The notes below the pieces were generated by a model. It was given only the letters and a program-made list of their open reading frames with translations, was not told the DNA's origin and made no database searches. Below are positions 41,721-50,258 of a DNA stretch of 64,000 bases, in pieces (the first letter of the stretch is position 1; each line of letters begins with the position of its first letter). The stretch is from assembly GCF_002335745.1 (NCBI RefSeq), contig NZ_NIST01000001.1, forward strand, positions 1,894,039 through 1,958,038, read 5' to 3'. The DNA is from Evansella halocellulosilytica. GTDB lineage: Bacteria > Bacillota > Bacilli > Bacillales > Salisediminibacteriaceae. A program made the translations under genes and the position numbers.

Positions 41721-42581
41721 TTAATTTCCTAGCATCTCGTCAACTCGATCTTGGTTATTGTCGATCCATTCTTGTGCGACAGCTTGCTCATCTTCACCGT
41801 CTTCAATTTTTTGGATCATCTCTTCGACATCATCAATTGAAATGCTCCAGTTTTCAAGGAATTCAAATACTTCAGGTGCATGTTCTTCAAGTTCATGATT
41901 CGTGACTACGTGGACAGATGCTTGCTCGAAGTAGCCGAAGTCATCTTCTAAAATTTTAATGTCAAACTCATTGAACATTGTGTGTGGTCTCCAGCCATAA
42001 AAAATGACAGGTTCTTCATTGTTCATTTGACGCTGAGCTTGAGCAATCATTCCGCCTTCTGAAGATGCAACTAAGTCCATGTCAGCACCTTCTTCTTCAA
42101 TAAATTCACGGATAAGGCTCGTCGCACTTGCGCCTTCTTCAATACCATAAATTTCATTTTCAAACATGTCTTCGTTTCCGAACAGGTCTTCTAAATTATT
42201 AATGTCTTCAAGGTAAGTCGGAACAGTAAGTCCGGCATCAGCATTGTCATAACTAATCGCAGTATCAACAACAGTATCGCTATACTCGTCAAAATAAACT
42301 TCGTGAACTGGCATCCAAGAATCCATAAAGACATCGATGTCACCGCGAGAAAGTCCCATAAATACAGAGCTGACATCGGCTTGTGTTTCCTCAACTTCAT
42401 ATCCGAGATCTTCAATTAATAATTTAGCTACTTCAGTTGGAGGAACCGTGCTTGTCCATGGCGTGACACCGAATGAAATCGTGCCTTTCACTTCCTCACT
42501 ATTGTTTGTTCCTCCTTCAGCGTCTCCACAAGCTGCTAACAATAAAGCTAGTGATGATAACGTTAATAACGATTTTTTCAT
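41721..42581 (-). CDS. opuAC: Betaine/carnitine-type ABC substrate-binding lipoprotein
   Basis: A 286-residue lipoprotein of the OpuAC/ProX group with lipobox LLAACG (Cys near 18). Three Trp likely to form the aromatic cage for a trimethylammonium group are visible: TPWTSTVPP near 41, DSWMPVHEVYFD near 88 and FYGWRPHTMF near 190. ATG at 42581 follows TAAGGAG with good spacing. It is the last gene of the BKACE-dehydrogenase-thioesterase-ABC operon, so the true ligand may be L-carnitine or glycine betaine. Confidence 0.9.
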   Translation of the reverse strand: MKKSLLTLSSLALLLAACGDAEGGTNNSEEVKGTISFGVTPWTSTVPPTEVAKLLIEDLGYEVEETQADVSSVFMGLSRGDIDVFMDSWMPVHEVYFDEYSDTVVDTAISYDNADAGLTVPTYLEDINNLEDLFGNEDMFENEIYGIEEGASATSLIREFIEEEGADMDLVASSEGGMIAQAQRQMNNEEPVIFYGWRPHTMFNEFDIKILEDDFGYFEQASVHVVTNHELEEHAPEVFEFLENWSISIDDVEEMIQKIEDGEDEQAVAQEWIDNNQDRVDEMLGN

Positions 42582-42600
42582 GTTCAATCTCTCCTTAATT

Positions 42601-43428
42601 TTAATTTTGGCCAATCCCTTGTGTAATACGGTCTAAAATAATCGCTAAAACGACAATTCCAAGTCCACCGACTAGGCCGAGGCCGACATTGACAGTTGAA
42701 ATTCCGGTTAAAACGGTAGAGCCGAGCCCTGGAGCACCGATCATTGAAGCGATAACAGCCATCGAAAGGGCGAGCATGATCGTTTGATTGACCCCAGCCA
42801 TAATCGTTGGCACTGCCATCGGGAGCTGTACTTTAAATAGTAGCTGCTTCGTTGTCGCCCCGAATGCTCGAGAAGCTTCGACGACATCAGTTGGTACTTG
42901 GCGGATACCTAAGTTCGTCATCCGCACACAAGGAGGAGTCGCAAAAATAAATGTCGCAATAACAGCTGGTACACCACCTAAGCCGAATAGTAATACTGCC
43001 GGAATTAAATAGACGAAGCTTGGTAATGTTTGCATGAAATCAAGTGTCGGTCGAATGAACCGTTGAACAGTATCATTCATCGCACTGACAATTCCGATCG
43101 GTACGCCGACAGCTAATGATAGTAATGTTGAAACGATTACGACAGATAGCGTTTGCATCGACTCTTCCCAAATATCAACAGAACCGATAAACAGGAAGCC
43201 GATTAACGAAAACAAAGCAATTCCTTTACCTGCAAACTTCCAGGAAATGAGAGCAATAACGATAGCAAAAAGTTCAGGTGGAACAGCTATTAATAGATTG
43301 GCAACTCCGTTAATAAAAGCGCGAAGGCTATTACTAAATGCGTCAAACGAGTTGCCTAACGTAGGAAGGAGCCACTCATTAACGAAGGAGTTCGTCCATT
43401 CCTCTAACGGAAAATAAAAATAGTTCAT
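42601..43428 (-). CDS. opuAB: Betaine/carnitine-type ABC permease
   Basis: A 275-residue permease with about six or seven membrane segments and the BPD_transp_1 loop VEASRAFGATTKQLLFKVQL near 182 (EAA-like motif). The N-terminal half, LEEWTNSFVNEWLLPTLGNS, is typical of OpuAB/ProW. Its ATG overlaps the end of the ATPase gene by 4 bp (ATGA). Pairs with OpuAA and OpuAC for sodium-independent uptake of quaternary amines. Confidence 0.92.
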   Translation of the reverse strand: MNYFYFPLEEWTNSFVNEWLLPTLGNSFDAFSNSLRAFINGVANLLIAVPPELFAIVIALISWKFAGKGIALFSLIGFLFIGSVDIWEESMQTLSVVIVSTLLSLAVGVPIGIVSAMNDTVQRFIRPTLDFMQTLPSFVYLIPAVLLFGLGGVPAVIATFIFATPPCVRMTNLGIRQVPTDVVEASRAFGATTKQLLFKVQLPMAVPTIMAGVNQTIMLALSMAVIASMIGAPGLGSTVLTGISTVNVGLGLVGGLGIVVLAIILDRITQGIGQN

Positions 43429-44624
43429 GAAGTTGTCACCTCATCTTTTTCTTTACCTAGCACTAACCCGGACAAAATCGAGACACGGGAGATAATGCCA
43501 AGTAGCTTGCCGTCGTCAAGGACAGCAATCGGGTATTTCGTTTCGGCTGCGATTCCAATAAGGTCGTTTAATTGTGTATCCGGTGACGTCGAATAGACGT
43601 TATCAATTAAGACCTCCTCCATTGGAATCTCTTCTTTATGAGAGCGAATCGCGTCATCGATCGTTAACAACCCTTTGAAATTATCATCTTTATCGACGAC
43701 GAAAATGCTTGAAGCACCGACCTCTTCCATTTTTCGAATCGCCGTGCGCGGACCATTTTTGTACGTCGTCACGACCTCAGGTTTTCTCATCACTTGCGAT
43801 GCTTCTAAAACTTTCGAACGGTCGACATCTTTAACGAAATTACTGACGTATTCATTAATTGGGTTTTCAAGAATGTCGTCTGATGTTCCAATTTGGACAA
43901 TTTGACCGTCTTTCATAATCGCAATACGATCGCCTAGTTTTAATGCTTCATCTAAATCATGAGTGATAAAAATAATCGTTTTTCCGAGCTTACGCTGAAG
44001 GTTCAACAGCTCATCTTGCATTTCCTTTCGAATTAAAGGGTCGAGGGCACTAAACGCTTCATCCATTAGTAAAATGTCAGAGTCGTTCGCAAGTGCTCTC
44101 GCTAATCCGACACGTTGCTGCATCCCGCCGCTTAGCTGCTTCGGATAGCTATTTTCATAGCCTGTTAGACCGACATCTTCAATCGCTTTTTGCGCCTTTC
44201 GTTGACGTTCTTCCTTCTCAACGCCTTGCAGTTCAAGGCCGTATTCGACATTCGCTAACACTGTACGATGGGGGAGGAGACCAAAGTTTTGGAAAACCAT
44301 CCCGAGTTTTTGCCGTCTCGTTTGAATCAATGTTTGCTTGTCCATCTTTGTGATGTCGTCACCATCAATGAGAACTTCACCATTAGTCGGTTCAATAAGA
44401 CGATTGACGAGGCGAATCAACGTCGACTTCCCACTACCAGAAAGTCCCATAATGACAAAAAATTCACCGGCTTCGACGTGAAATGAAGCTTGATTTACAC
44501 CAACGGTCTGACCGTATTCTTTTAAAATACTATCTTTTGACTTTCCTTGATTCAGTTTTTCAAGTCCTAGTTTCGGGTTTGAACCAAAAATTTTCGTCAG
44601 CTGGTTCACTTCAATTTTATTCAT
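43425..44624 (-). CDS. opuAA: Betaine/carnitine-type ABC ATPase with CBS domains
   Basis: A 399-residue ATPase. Walker A GLSGSGKST near 60, signature LSGGMQQRVGLARALA near 160 and Walker B ILLMDEAFSALD near 182 are intact. Two C-terminal CBS modules from about 275 (MRKPEVVTTYKNGPRTAIRK; DTQLNDLIGIAAETKYPIAV) match osmosensing OpuA-type ATPases. The ATG at 44624 is 7 bases after AGGAG. Osmotic activation is known for relatives; here the context suggests also a nutritional use. Confidence 0.92.
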   Translation of the reverse strand: MNKIEVNQLTKIFGSNPKLGLEKLNQGKSKDSILKEYGQTVGVNQASFHVEAGEFFVIMGLSGSGKSTLIRLVNRLIEPTNGEVLIDGDDITKMDKQTLIQTRRQKLGMVFQNFGLLPHRTVLANVEYGLELQGVEKEERQRKAQKAIEDVGLTGYENSYPKQLSGGMQQRVGLARALANDSDILLMDEAFSALDPLIRKEMQDELLNLQRKLGKTIIFITHDLDEALKLGDRIAIMKDGQIVQIGTSDDILENPINEYVSNFVKDVDRSKVLEASQVMRKPEVVTTYKNGPRTAIRKMEEVGASSIFVVDKDDNFKGLLTIDDAIRSHKEEIPMEEVLIDNVYSTSPDTQLNDLIGIAAETKYPIAVLDDGKLLGIISRVSILSGLVLGKEKDEVTTS

Positions 44625-44686
44625 ACACATTCTCCTCTTTTTAGAGATAAGAATCATTTAAGCTTTAGAACCACTTTAAGAAGCTT

Positions 44687-45151
44687 TTATTTTTTAATTC
44701 CAATCGTTCTTCCAGCTTGTTTCGGTACTTCTAACTGATCGTGGTCTTTCATCATTGTTTCGACTGTCGTCATAATTGCCTCAGGGAATGGAGCAGGACG
44801 ATTTGCTTTCGTATTGATTCCCATTAACATTTGTTCACTCGTTGCGATAAGATCACCACTGCTGTTTTTCATGGAAAAAAAGATGTGTAACCTTTTGGTA
44901 TCGTGGTTGAGTAGCTGCATGTGAACAGAGAGCTCTTCCTTTTCATGAGCTTCCTGCAAGTAACAAATGTGTGTTTCTAACGTGAAAATCGTATAGCTTT
45001 CTTTTTCTCTCGCGTTCTCATCTAGTCCAATCGCCTCGATCAAGGCGTCAACAGCAAGGCTGAAAACACGAGCATATTCTGCATCATTCATATGTCCGTT
45101 GTAATCGACCCATTCAGGCCGTACATTTGTTGAAAAATGAAATGGTTTCAT
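44687..45151 (-). CDS. Thioesterase, probable betainyl-CoA thioesterase
   Basis: A 154-residue hot-dog thioesterase of the 4HBT group: VRPEWVDYNGHMNDAEYARV near 10 has the conserved Asp, followed by a long helix, and LLNHDTKRLHIFFSMKNSSG near 79 forms the sheet. In carnitine degradation a thioesterase of this family releases glycine betaine from betainyl-CoA; its place right after carnitine dehydrogenase and BKACE genes supports that. ATG at 45151 is 8 bases after AAGGAG. Confidence 0.82.
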   Translation of the reverse strand: MKPFHFSTNVRPEWVDYNGHMNDAEYARVFSLAVDALIEAIGLDENAREKESYTIFTLETHICYLQEAHEKEELSVHMQLLNHDTKRLHIFFSMKNSSGDLIATSEQMLMGINTKANRPAPFPEAIMTTVETMMKDHDQLEVPKQAGRTIGIKK

Positions 45152-45163
45152 AGTAAACACTCC

Positions 45164-46102
45164 TTATGGCCAATAATCATCGACTAAATCTATCAGTTTG
45201 ACTAAAAAGTCATTTCGTTTTCGCTCAAGCTCAGCAACGGAACGTTCACCAGCATGTGTTTCACAGCCTGAGATGACCTTTTCCTTCAGTTCTTCTGTTA
45301 ATTCGGGTGCTTCAAGTTTTGTCCACGGGAGCTTCAACGCTGGTCCAAATTGTTCGAGCATATGGCGCATCCCTTCAGAACCACCAGCTAAGTGGAACGT
45401 TAAAAACGGTCCCATTTGTGCCCAACGCAGCCCTGCTCCGTAAGTAATTGCTTTATCAACTTCTTCAGTTGTGGCAATCCCATCGTTGACAAGGTGAAGT
45501 GCTTCTCGCCAAATCGCTTCAATTAATCGGTCAGCGATAAAGCCTTCGATTTCTTTTTCGATAATCATCGGTTTCATTTGCAAAGATTCATAGAATGAGT
45601 AAGCTCGATTGATTGCTTGTATGTCTGTTTTTTCTCCGCCTACAAGTTCAACTAACGGTAATAAATAAACAGGGTTGAAAGGGTGAGCAACCGTTAACCG
45701 CTCAGGGTGCTTGAGATCTTCTTGAAGTTCAGTCGGCTTTAAGCCTGATGTGCTTGAAGCGATAATCGCATCACTTTTTGCGTGTTCGTCTATTTGAGCA
45801 AGCACACTCTTCTTAATATCAATACGCTCAGGGACGTTTTCTTGGATTAAATCAGCATCCGCAACAGCTTCTGCAAAAGTTGGAACGAAGGTAATTCGTT
45901 CCTTTGCAGCATTTTCTGCAATACCGAGCTCGGTAACAGAAGGCCAAGCGTTATCAATCGTCTCGTTCGTTCTTTTCTCAGCCCCGTCAGCAGGATCATA
46001 GGCGATGACGTCATATCCGTTCGCGAGAAATCTAGTAATCCAGCCGTTTCCGATGACACCTGTTCCGATGACGGCAACTTTTCGTATTTCTTGTTGTGTC
46101 AT
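45164..46102 (-). CDS. L-carnitine 3-dehydrogenase
   Basis: A 312-residue NAD-dependent 3-hydroxyacyl-CoA-dehydrogenase-like enzyme. KVAVIGTGVIGNGWITRFLA near 8 is the NAD fingerprint, ASSTSGLKPTEL near 112 and VAHPFNPVYLLPLVELVGG near 137 are the active-site motifs, and the C-terminal helical domain follows from about 195. Length and the STSG/HPFNP motifs fit CDH. It would oxidise L-carnitine to 3-dehydrocarnitine. It overlaps the BKACE stop by one base (TAATG). Confidence 0.87.
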   Translation of the reverse strand: MTQQEIRKVAVIGTGVIGNGWITRFLANGYDVIAYDPADGAEKRTNETIDNAWPSVTELGIAENAAKERITFVPTFAEAVADADLIQENVPERIDIKKSVLAQIDEHAKSDAIIASSTSGLKPTELQEDLKHPERLTVAHPFNPVYLLPLVELVGGEKTDIQAINRAYSFYESLQMKPMIIEKEIEGFIADRLIEAIWREALHLVNDGIATTEEVDKAITYGAGLRWAQMGPFLTFHLAGGSEGMRHMLEQFGPALKLPWTKLEAPELTEELKEKVISGCETHAGERSVAELERKRNDFLVKLIDLVDDYWP

Positions 46103-46995
46103 TACTTTTTGCCTCCACGTGGGTTTCTTAAGTTGTATGCTTCACGAGCTTCTTGCGGTGTCATAATCTCAATGTTTTGTGCTTGGATCATGCTTACTGC
46201 TTTATCGACGAGTTGTTCGTTTGAGGCTAACACGCCTTTTTTCAAATAAAGATTATCCTCTAATCCTACGCGGACATTTCCGCTGAGCTGAGCGACTTGA
46301 GCAGCCATCGGTAGCTGCATTCTGCCGATTCCGAATGCAGACCATTGTGCATGCTCAGGAATTCGACTTTTCATGTAAAGTAATGTTTCAATGTCTGCGT
46401 CAGCCCCCCAAGGGATCCCTAAACAAAATTGAAAAAATGGGTCTCCGTCAATCAATCCTTCTTGGATTAATTGGTTTGCGAAACGAATGTGACCAGTGTC
46501 AAAGCACTCAAGCTCTGGCTTCACACCACTTTTTTGCACGAGTTCAGCTTGCGTTCTTAACCAATCAGTCGGGCTCATATAAATCATGTCGCCAAAATTG
46601 ACGCTCCCGCAATCGAGCGTGCACATTTCTGGGAGCAATTCACCAACTGGTTCATGACGTTCCTCTGGTGTTTGCATGTCCGTGCCATTTCCTCCAGCTG
46701 CAGGAGTAGCAAGGCTTGGAATGAAATCTCCCCCTCCGCCTGACGTAATGTTGATGATCACATCAGTTTCTGATTCGCGAATGCGGTCAACGATTTCACG
46801 GTAATGGTCAAGGTCGTGGCTAATCCCACCAGTCTCAGGATCGCGAGCGTGAACGTGTGCGACCGTCGCTCCAGCCTTTGCTGATTCAATGGCCGACTCC
46901 GCAATTTCTTTCGGTGTCACAGGAACATGGGGATTTTTATTTGCTGTATCACCAGCGCCAGTGACGGCAGCTGTTAACATTATTTTTTTTGCCAT
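46102..46995 (-). CDS. BKACE enzyme, probable 3-dehydrocarnitine:acetyl-CoA cleavage
   Basis: A 297-residue DUF849/BKACE (beta-keto acid cleavage) enzyme, a zinc TIM barrel. KIMLTAAVTGAGDTANKNPH at the start, ATVAHVHARDPETG near 42 (two zinc His), INITSGGGGDFIPS near 84 and VRVGLEDNLYLKKGVLASNE near 250 (zinc Glu) are clear. With acetyl-CoA it would split 3-dehydrocarnitine into acetoacetate and betainyl-CoA. ATG at 46995 follows AGGAGG; longer upstream frames cross the operators. First gene of the operon. Confidence 0.87.
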   Translation of the reverse strand: MAKKIMLTAAVTGAGDTANKNPHVPVTPKEIAESAIESAKAGATVAHVHARDPETGGISHDLDHYREIVDRIRESETDVIINITSGGGGDFIPSLATPAAGGNGTDMQTPEERHEPVGELLPEMCTLDCGSVNFGDMIYMSPTDWLRTQAELVQKSGVKPELECFDTGHIRFANQLIQEGLIDGDPFFQFCLGIPWGADADIETLLYMKSRIPEHAQWSAFGIGRMQLPMAAQVAQLSGNVRVGLEDNLYLKKGVLASNEQLVDKAVSMIQAQNIEIMTPQEAREAYNLRNPRGGKK

Positions 46996-47039
46996 AATGA
47001 TGTGCCTCCTTTTGTTTGAAAAAACATTTAAATGACTAT

Positions 47040-47053
47040 ACCATCCGGACGGT
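47040..47053 (-). promoter_or_regulatory. TetR operator copy 1
   Basis: ACCATCCGGACGGT, an imperfect palindrome within TATACCATCCGGACGGTTCT, 45 bases before the BKACE start. Confidence 0.7.
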
Positions 47054-47076
47054 TCTGATTGAACGTTTATTAATGT

Positions 47077-47090
47077 ACCATCCAGACGGT
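47077..47090 (-). promoter_or_regulatory. TetR operator copy 2
   Basis: ACCATCCAGACGGT, a direct copy of the first site 37 bp further upstream of the BKACE gene. Confidence 0.7.
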
Positions 47091-47337
47091 ATTCTTTCAA
47101 GGCTATAAACAAGAACCTCACGTTTATTTGAACATGTAAATTCGCTTTCAAGCTTATGAGTGCAACGGTCGAATCAGGTCGATATTTTTTTGGAAAAAGG
47201 GATGATTAAAGGAGGATTGGAGTGGAAAGAGAAGAATAATGGTCGTGACCTATGCAAACTGTTGGAAAAATTGGTCAAGTATAGTATTGTTCAGTTATAC
47301 GTAAAATAAGTAAATATAAACGTGTCATTGCTAATGA

Positions 47338-47351
47338 ACCGTCTGAGTGGT
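47338..47351 (+). promoter_or_regulatory. TetR operator copy 3
   Basis: ACCGTCTGAGTGGT; its reverse complement ACCACTCAGACGGT matches the other two sites. It lies 47 bases before the tetR start, so the repressor probably controls itself as well. Confidence 0.65.
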
Positions 47352-47397
47352 ATAGTAAAAATCGAAATTGTATTTTTTCAAAAGGGAGATTCTCCAT

Positions 47398-47970
47398 ATG
47401 AGTAAACAATCGACGAGAAAAATTGAGATTCTTAACGCTGCTTCTAAAATTGTTAGTGAAAAGGGAATCTTTAATTTAACACTTGAAGCAACGGCAAAAG
47501 AAGCAGGAATAAGTAAAGGTGGTTTACTGTATCACTTTCCTTCTAAAGAAGCATTAGTTCAAGGGATGGTAGATCATTTAGTAAACAATTATCAGCAAAA
47601 AATTGCGAACAATGTGGAAGATGACCCACTTGAAAAAGGTGCTTGGACGAGAGCGTTTTTAAACGTAACCTTTAATCAAGGATATCCAAATAATGATATG
47701 ACATCAGGTCTCCTTGCAGCAAAAGCTGTCAAACCTGAATTGCTTGAACCGCTTCATAAAGCTTATGAAGATTGGCAGCACAATATTGAAAACGACGGCT
47801 TAGACCCGATTGATGCGACAATTATCCGCCTAGCAGCTGACGGCATCTGGTTATCGGATTTGTTAGAAACATACCAAATCGAAGAAGACCAAAAACGTGC
47901 CGTTTACAAGAGGCTGCATGAGTGGGTTCAAGATATGTACATGAAATCGAGTAAAAAAGAAAGAGAGTAG
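47398..47970 (+). CDS. TetR-family regulator of the carnitine operon
   Basis: A 190-residue TetR repressor: EILNAASKIVSEKGIFNLTL near 11, TAKEAGISKGGLLYHFPSKE near 32 is the helix-turn-helix, and a helical ligand domain follows. ATG at 47398 lies after AAAGGGAG; the frame continues upstream through the promoter without a better start. It is divergent from the BKACE-led operon and three similar dyads lie in the gap, so it very likely represses both. The inducer could be carnitine, a CoA intermediate or betaine. Confidence 0.85.
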   Translation: MSKQSTRKIEILNAASKIVSEKGIFNLTLEATAKEAGISKGGLLYHFPSKEALVQGMVDHLVNNYQQKIANNVEDDPLEKGAWTRAFLNVTFNQGYPNNDMTSGLLAAKAVKPELLEPLHKAYEDWQHNIENDGLDPIDATIIRLAADGIWLSDLLETYQIEEDQKRAVYKRLHEWVQDMYMKSSKKERE

Positions 47971-48001
47971 GACAAAGTACGACAAAAAGTACGACAACCA
48001 A

Positions 48002-48032
48002 AAATAACCAGGTGCCTGGCACCTGGTTATTT
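48002..48032. terminator. Palindromic terminator with GGTGCC core
   Basis: AAATAACCAGGTGCC pairs perfectly with GGCACCTGGTTATTT around one T. It lies between the convergent tetR and acyl-CoA synthetase genes and can serve both. Confidence 0.85.
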
Positions 48033-48055
48033 CTGGTTATGTTCTTTCGAGAGGA

Positions 48056-49645
48056 CTATTTCGCTGTGCTTTGTTCTTTCATCCGGAGCTCGATGCGGCG
48101 GATTTTCCCTGATGTTGTTTTCGGGAGCTCATCGAGAAACTCAATTTTACGCGGATATTTGTAAGGCGCTGTTATGTTCTTCGTATGATCTTGCAGCTCT
48201 TTCACGAGTGCATCACCTGCAGATGCTTCACTCGGGTCCTTCAAGACGACATACGCTTTCACGATGTTGCCGCGTACTTCGTCTGGCGAGGCGACAACGG
48301 CACATTCGCGTACTGCCGGATGTTTAAGAAGCGCATCCTCAACTTCGAACGGACCGATCGTATATCCTGAACTAATAATGATGTCGTCACTGCGGCCTTC
48401 AAACCAAAAGTATCCATCCTCATCACGAGAGGCTTGGTCTCCGGTTAAATACCAGTCACCGCGGAAAGCAGCTTTAGTTCGTTCAGAATCTCGATAATAC
48501 TCCTTAAACAAAGCCGGACAATCTTTATGGACGGCGATATCACCGACTTCACCGGTTTTAGCTGGCTGACCGAACTCATCGATAATTTCAACAGGATTAC
48601 CTGGAGTCGGTTTTCCCATTGAACCAGGTTTAATGTCGAGCGATTGAGTCGTACATACGAGTAACGTATTTTCTGTTTGCCCGTATCCGTCTCGTAAATT
48701 AACATTAAATGCATTTGTAAATGCTTCAATTACTGGACGGTTCAGTGGTTCACCGGCAGAGACAGCACTCTTTAAGTGTGGCGCATCATAGGAGGATAAA
48801 TCATCCACCTTTGCCATAAGCCGATATTCTGTCGGTGTACAGCATAGCACATTGATTTTTTCTTTTTCGATCATAGTTAAGTATGTGTGCGGATCGAAAC
48901 CGCCGTGATAAACAAATGCGGTTGCTCCGAGCGTAATAGTCGATAGGAACGGACTCCAAATCCATTTTTGCCACCCTGGTGCAGCGGTAGCCCAAACGAG
49001 ATCATTTTCCTCTACACAGAGCCATTCTTTCGCAGCTGTACGTACGTGCGCATACCCCCAGCCATGTGAATGGACGACGCCTTTCGGATTGCCTGTCGTA
49101 CCAGATGTGTAGGATAAAAATGCGGTATCATCTCTTGACGTGAGCTCGCCTTCATAGGTAGTCGGCTGCTCAGCAGCTAAAGCTTCTAATGATTGCCAGC
49201 CATCTTCTTGTCCGCCGACAATTAATTTTTTCTTAAGCGCACGATGATTAACGTTGATTGCATTCACTTCGCCTGTCGTTTTATGGTAAGCGATGACCGC
49301 AGACGCATTCGCATGCTCAATCCGGTAAATTAAGTCTTTTTTACGAAGCATTTCTGAGCTTGGAATCGCAACGATCCCTGCTTTTAAACAAGCGAGGTAT
49401 GTCATGTAAGCTTCAGGAATCCGCGGGAGAATAATGAGCACCTTATCTCCTTTTTGAATCCCTTGATTTTTTAGAGCAAGCGCGTATTGATTCGTTTTTT
49501 CGACGAGCTCTTTATACATAATGTTCCGCCGGTTCCCTTCACTGTCACACCAGCGGATCGCTTCGCGGTTCTCATCTCGCTCATAACGATCAAGCTCTTG
49601 GGAGATGTTGTATTGGATCGGTGCAATTAAATCTTCACGTTTCAT
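48056..49645 (-). CDS. AMP-forming acyl-CoA synthetase
   Basis: A 529-residue ANL-superfamily ligase. The P-loop-like FLSYTSGTTGNPKGVVHSHG near 176, the DGYGQTENT motif near 320, YLTGDQASRDEDGYFWFEGR near 404 and the C-terminal catalytic Lys in LPKTTSGKIRRIEL near 510 are all intact. Resembles the medium/short-chain acyl-CoA synthetases (acetyl-CoA synthetase-like, MACS type). As last gene of an operon with a solute:sodium symporter it probably activates the imported carboxylic acid. ATG follows GGAGGAG. Confidence 0.88.
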   Translation of the reverse strand: MKREDLIAPIQYNISQELDRYERDENREAIRWCDSEGNRRNIMYKELVEKTNQYALALKNQGIQKGDKVLIILPRIPEAYMTYLACLKAGIVAIPSSEMLRKKDLIYRIEHANASAVIAYHKTTGEVNAINVNHRALKKKLIVGGQEDGWQSLEALAAEQPTTYEGELTSRDDTAFLSYTSGTTGNPKGVVHSHGWGYAHVRTAAKEWLCVEENDLVWATAAPGWQKWIWSPFLSTITLGATAFVYHGGFDPHTYLTMIEKEKINVLCCTPTEYRLMAKVDDLSSYDAPHLKSAVSAGEPLNRPVIEAFTNAFNVNLRDGYGQTENTLLVCTTQSLDIKPGSMGKPTPGNPVEIIDEFGQPAKTGEVGDIAVHKDCPALFKEYYRDSERTKAAFRGDWYLTGDQASRDEDGYFWFEGRSDDIIISSGYTIGPFEVEDALLKHPAVRECAVVASPDEVRGNIVKAYVVLKDPSEASAGDALVKELQDHTKNITAPYKYPRKIEFLDELPKTTSGKIRRIELRMKEQSTAK

Positions 49646-49685
49646 TTGATGACTCCTCCTTTAAAAACTTGTGTTCATAGTATCT

Positions 49686-50237
49686 TTATTGCAAAGCACT
49701 CGTTGGCATGACTAAGTAATAGATGCTTGAGAAAAAGATAAAGACCGCAAGAACAGCCGCATATGCTTTCCACGAGGTAAACCCTTGTGTCGTTTCATGG
49801 ATTTTGACGCAAATAAGGTACATCCAAACGACGCCAACTCCCATCATGAATAATGTAAAGACACTGTTCGCTGCTCCCGTTAACACTGGGAGGGCGAAAA
49901 TGCCTGGAATGAGAGCGACAGACGTTGCTCGGTTCACCTCACTCATTTTTCCCGGTCCGCCAAAGCCTTTTGCTCCCGCCCATAATAAAACGGTCAAACC
50001 AATTTTTGTCAACCAAGCGGAAATGAGTCCGAATCCGATAAAGATGAGCGGGACGATAACCGTTCGCAGTAAACCAGATTCGAAGCTTGCAATAAACGTG
50101 GCATTGGCGATGATCCCGGCCACGCCGTAAGCGAGGCCGAGACATAAGACAATTAATTGGCTGATCAGTGCCACTTTTTGTTTTTGTAAAAAATGTTCGT
50201 ACGCTGGACGATCAAGTAACATCATTTTTCCAATCAT
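49686..50237 (-). CDS. Yip1-like membrane protein
   Basis: A 183-residue protein with about five membrane segments and a short cytosolic start, MIGKMMLLDRPAYEHFLQKQ. The segment pattern and the Gly-rich WAGAKGFGGPGKMSEV loop near 86 fit the Yip1 family of bacterial membrane proteins, of unknown role. ATG at 50237 is 9 bases after AGGAG; the ATG at 50255 precedes that site. Located between the symporter and ligase genes in the same operon. Confidence 0.75.
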   Translation of the reverse strand: MIGKMMLLDRPAYEHFLQKQKVALISQLIVLCLGLAYGVAGIIANATFIASFESGLLRTVIVPLIFIGFGLISAWLTKIGLTVLLWAGAKGFGGPGKMSEVNRATSVALIPGIFALPVLTGAANSVFTLFMMGVGVVWMYLICVKIHETTQGFTSWKAYAAVLAVFIFFSSIYYLVMPTSALQ

Positions 50238-50258
50238 AGCTGTCTTCTCCTTCATAAC

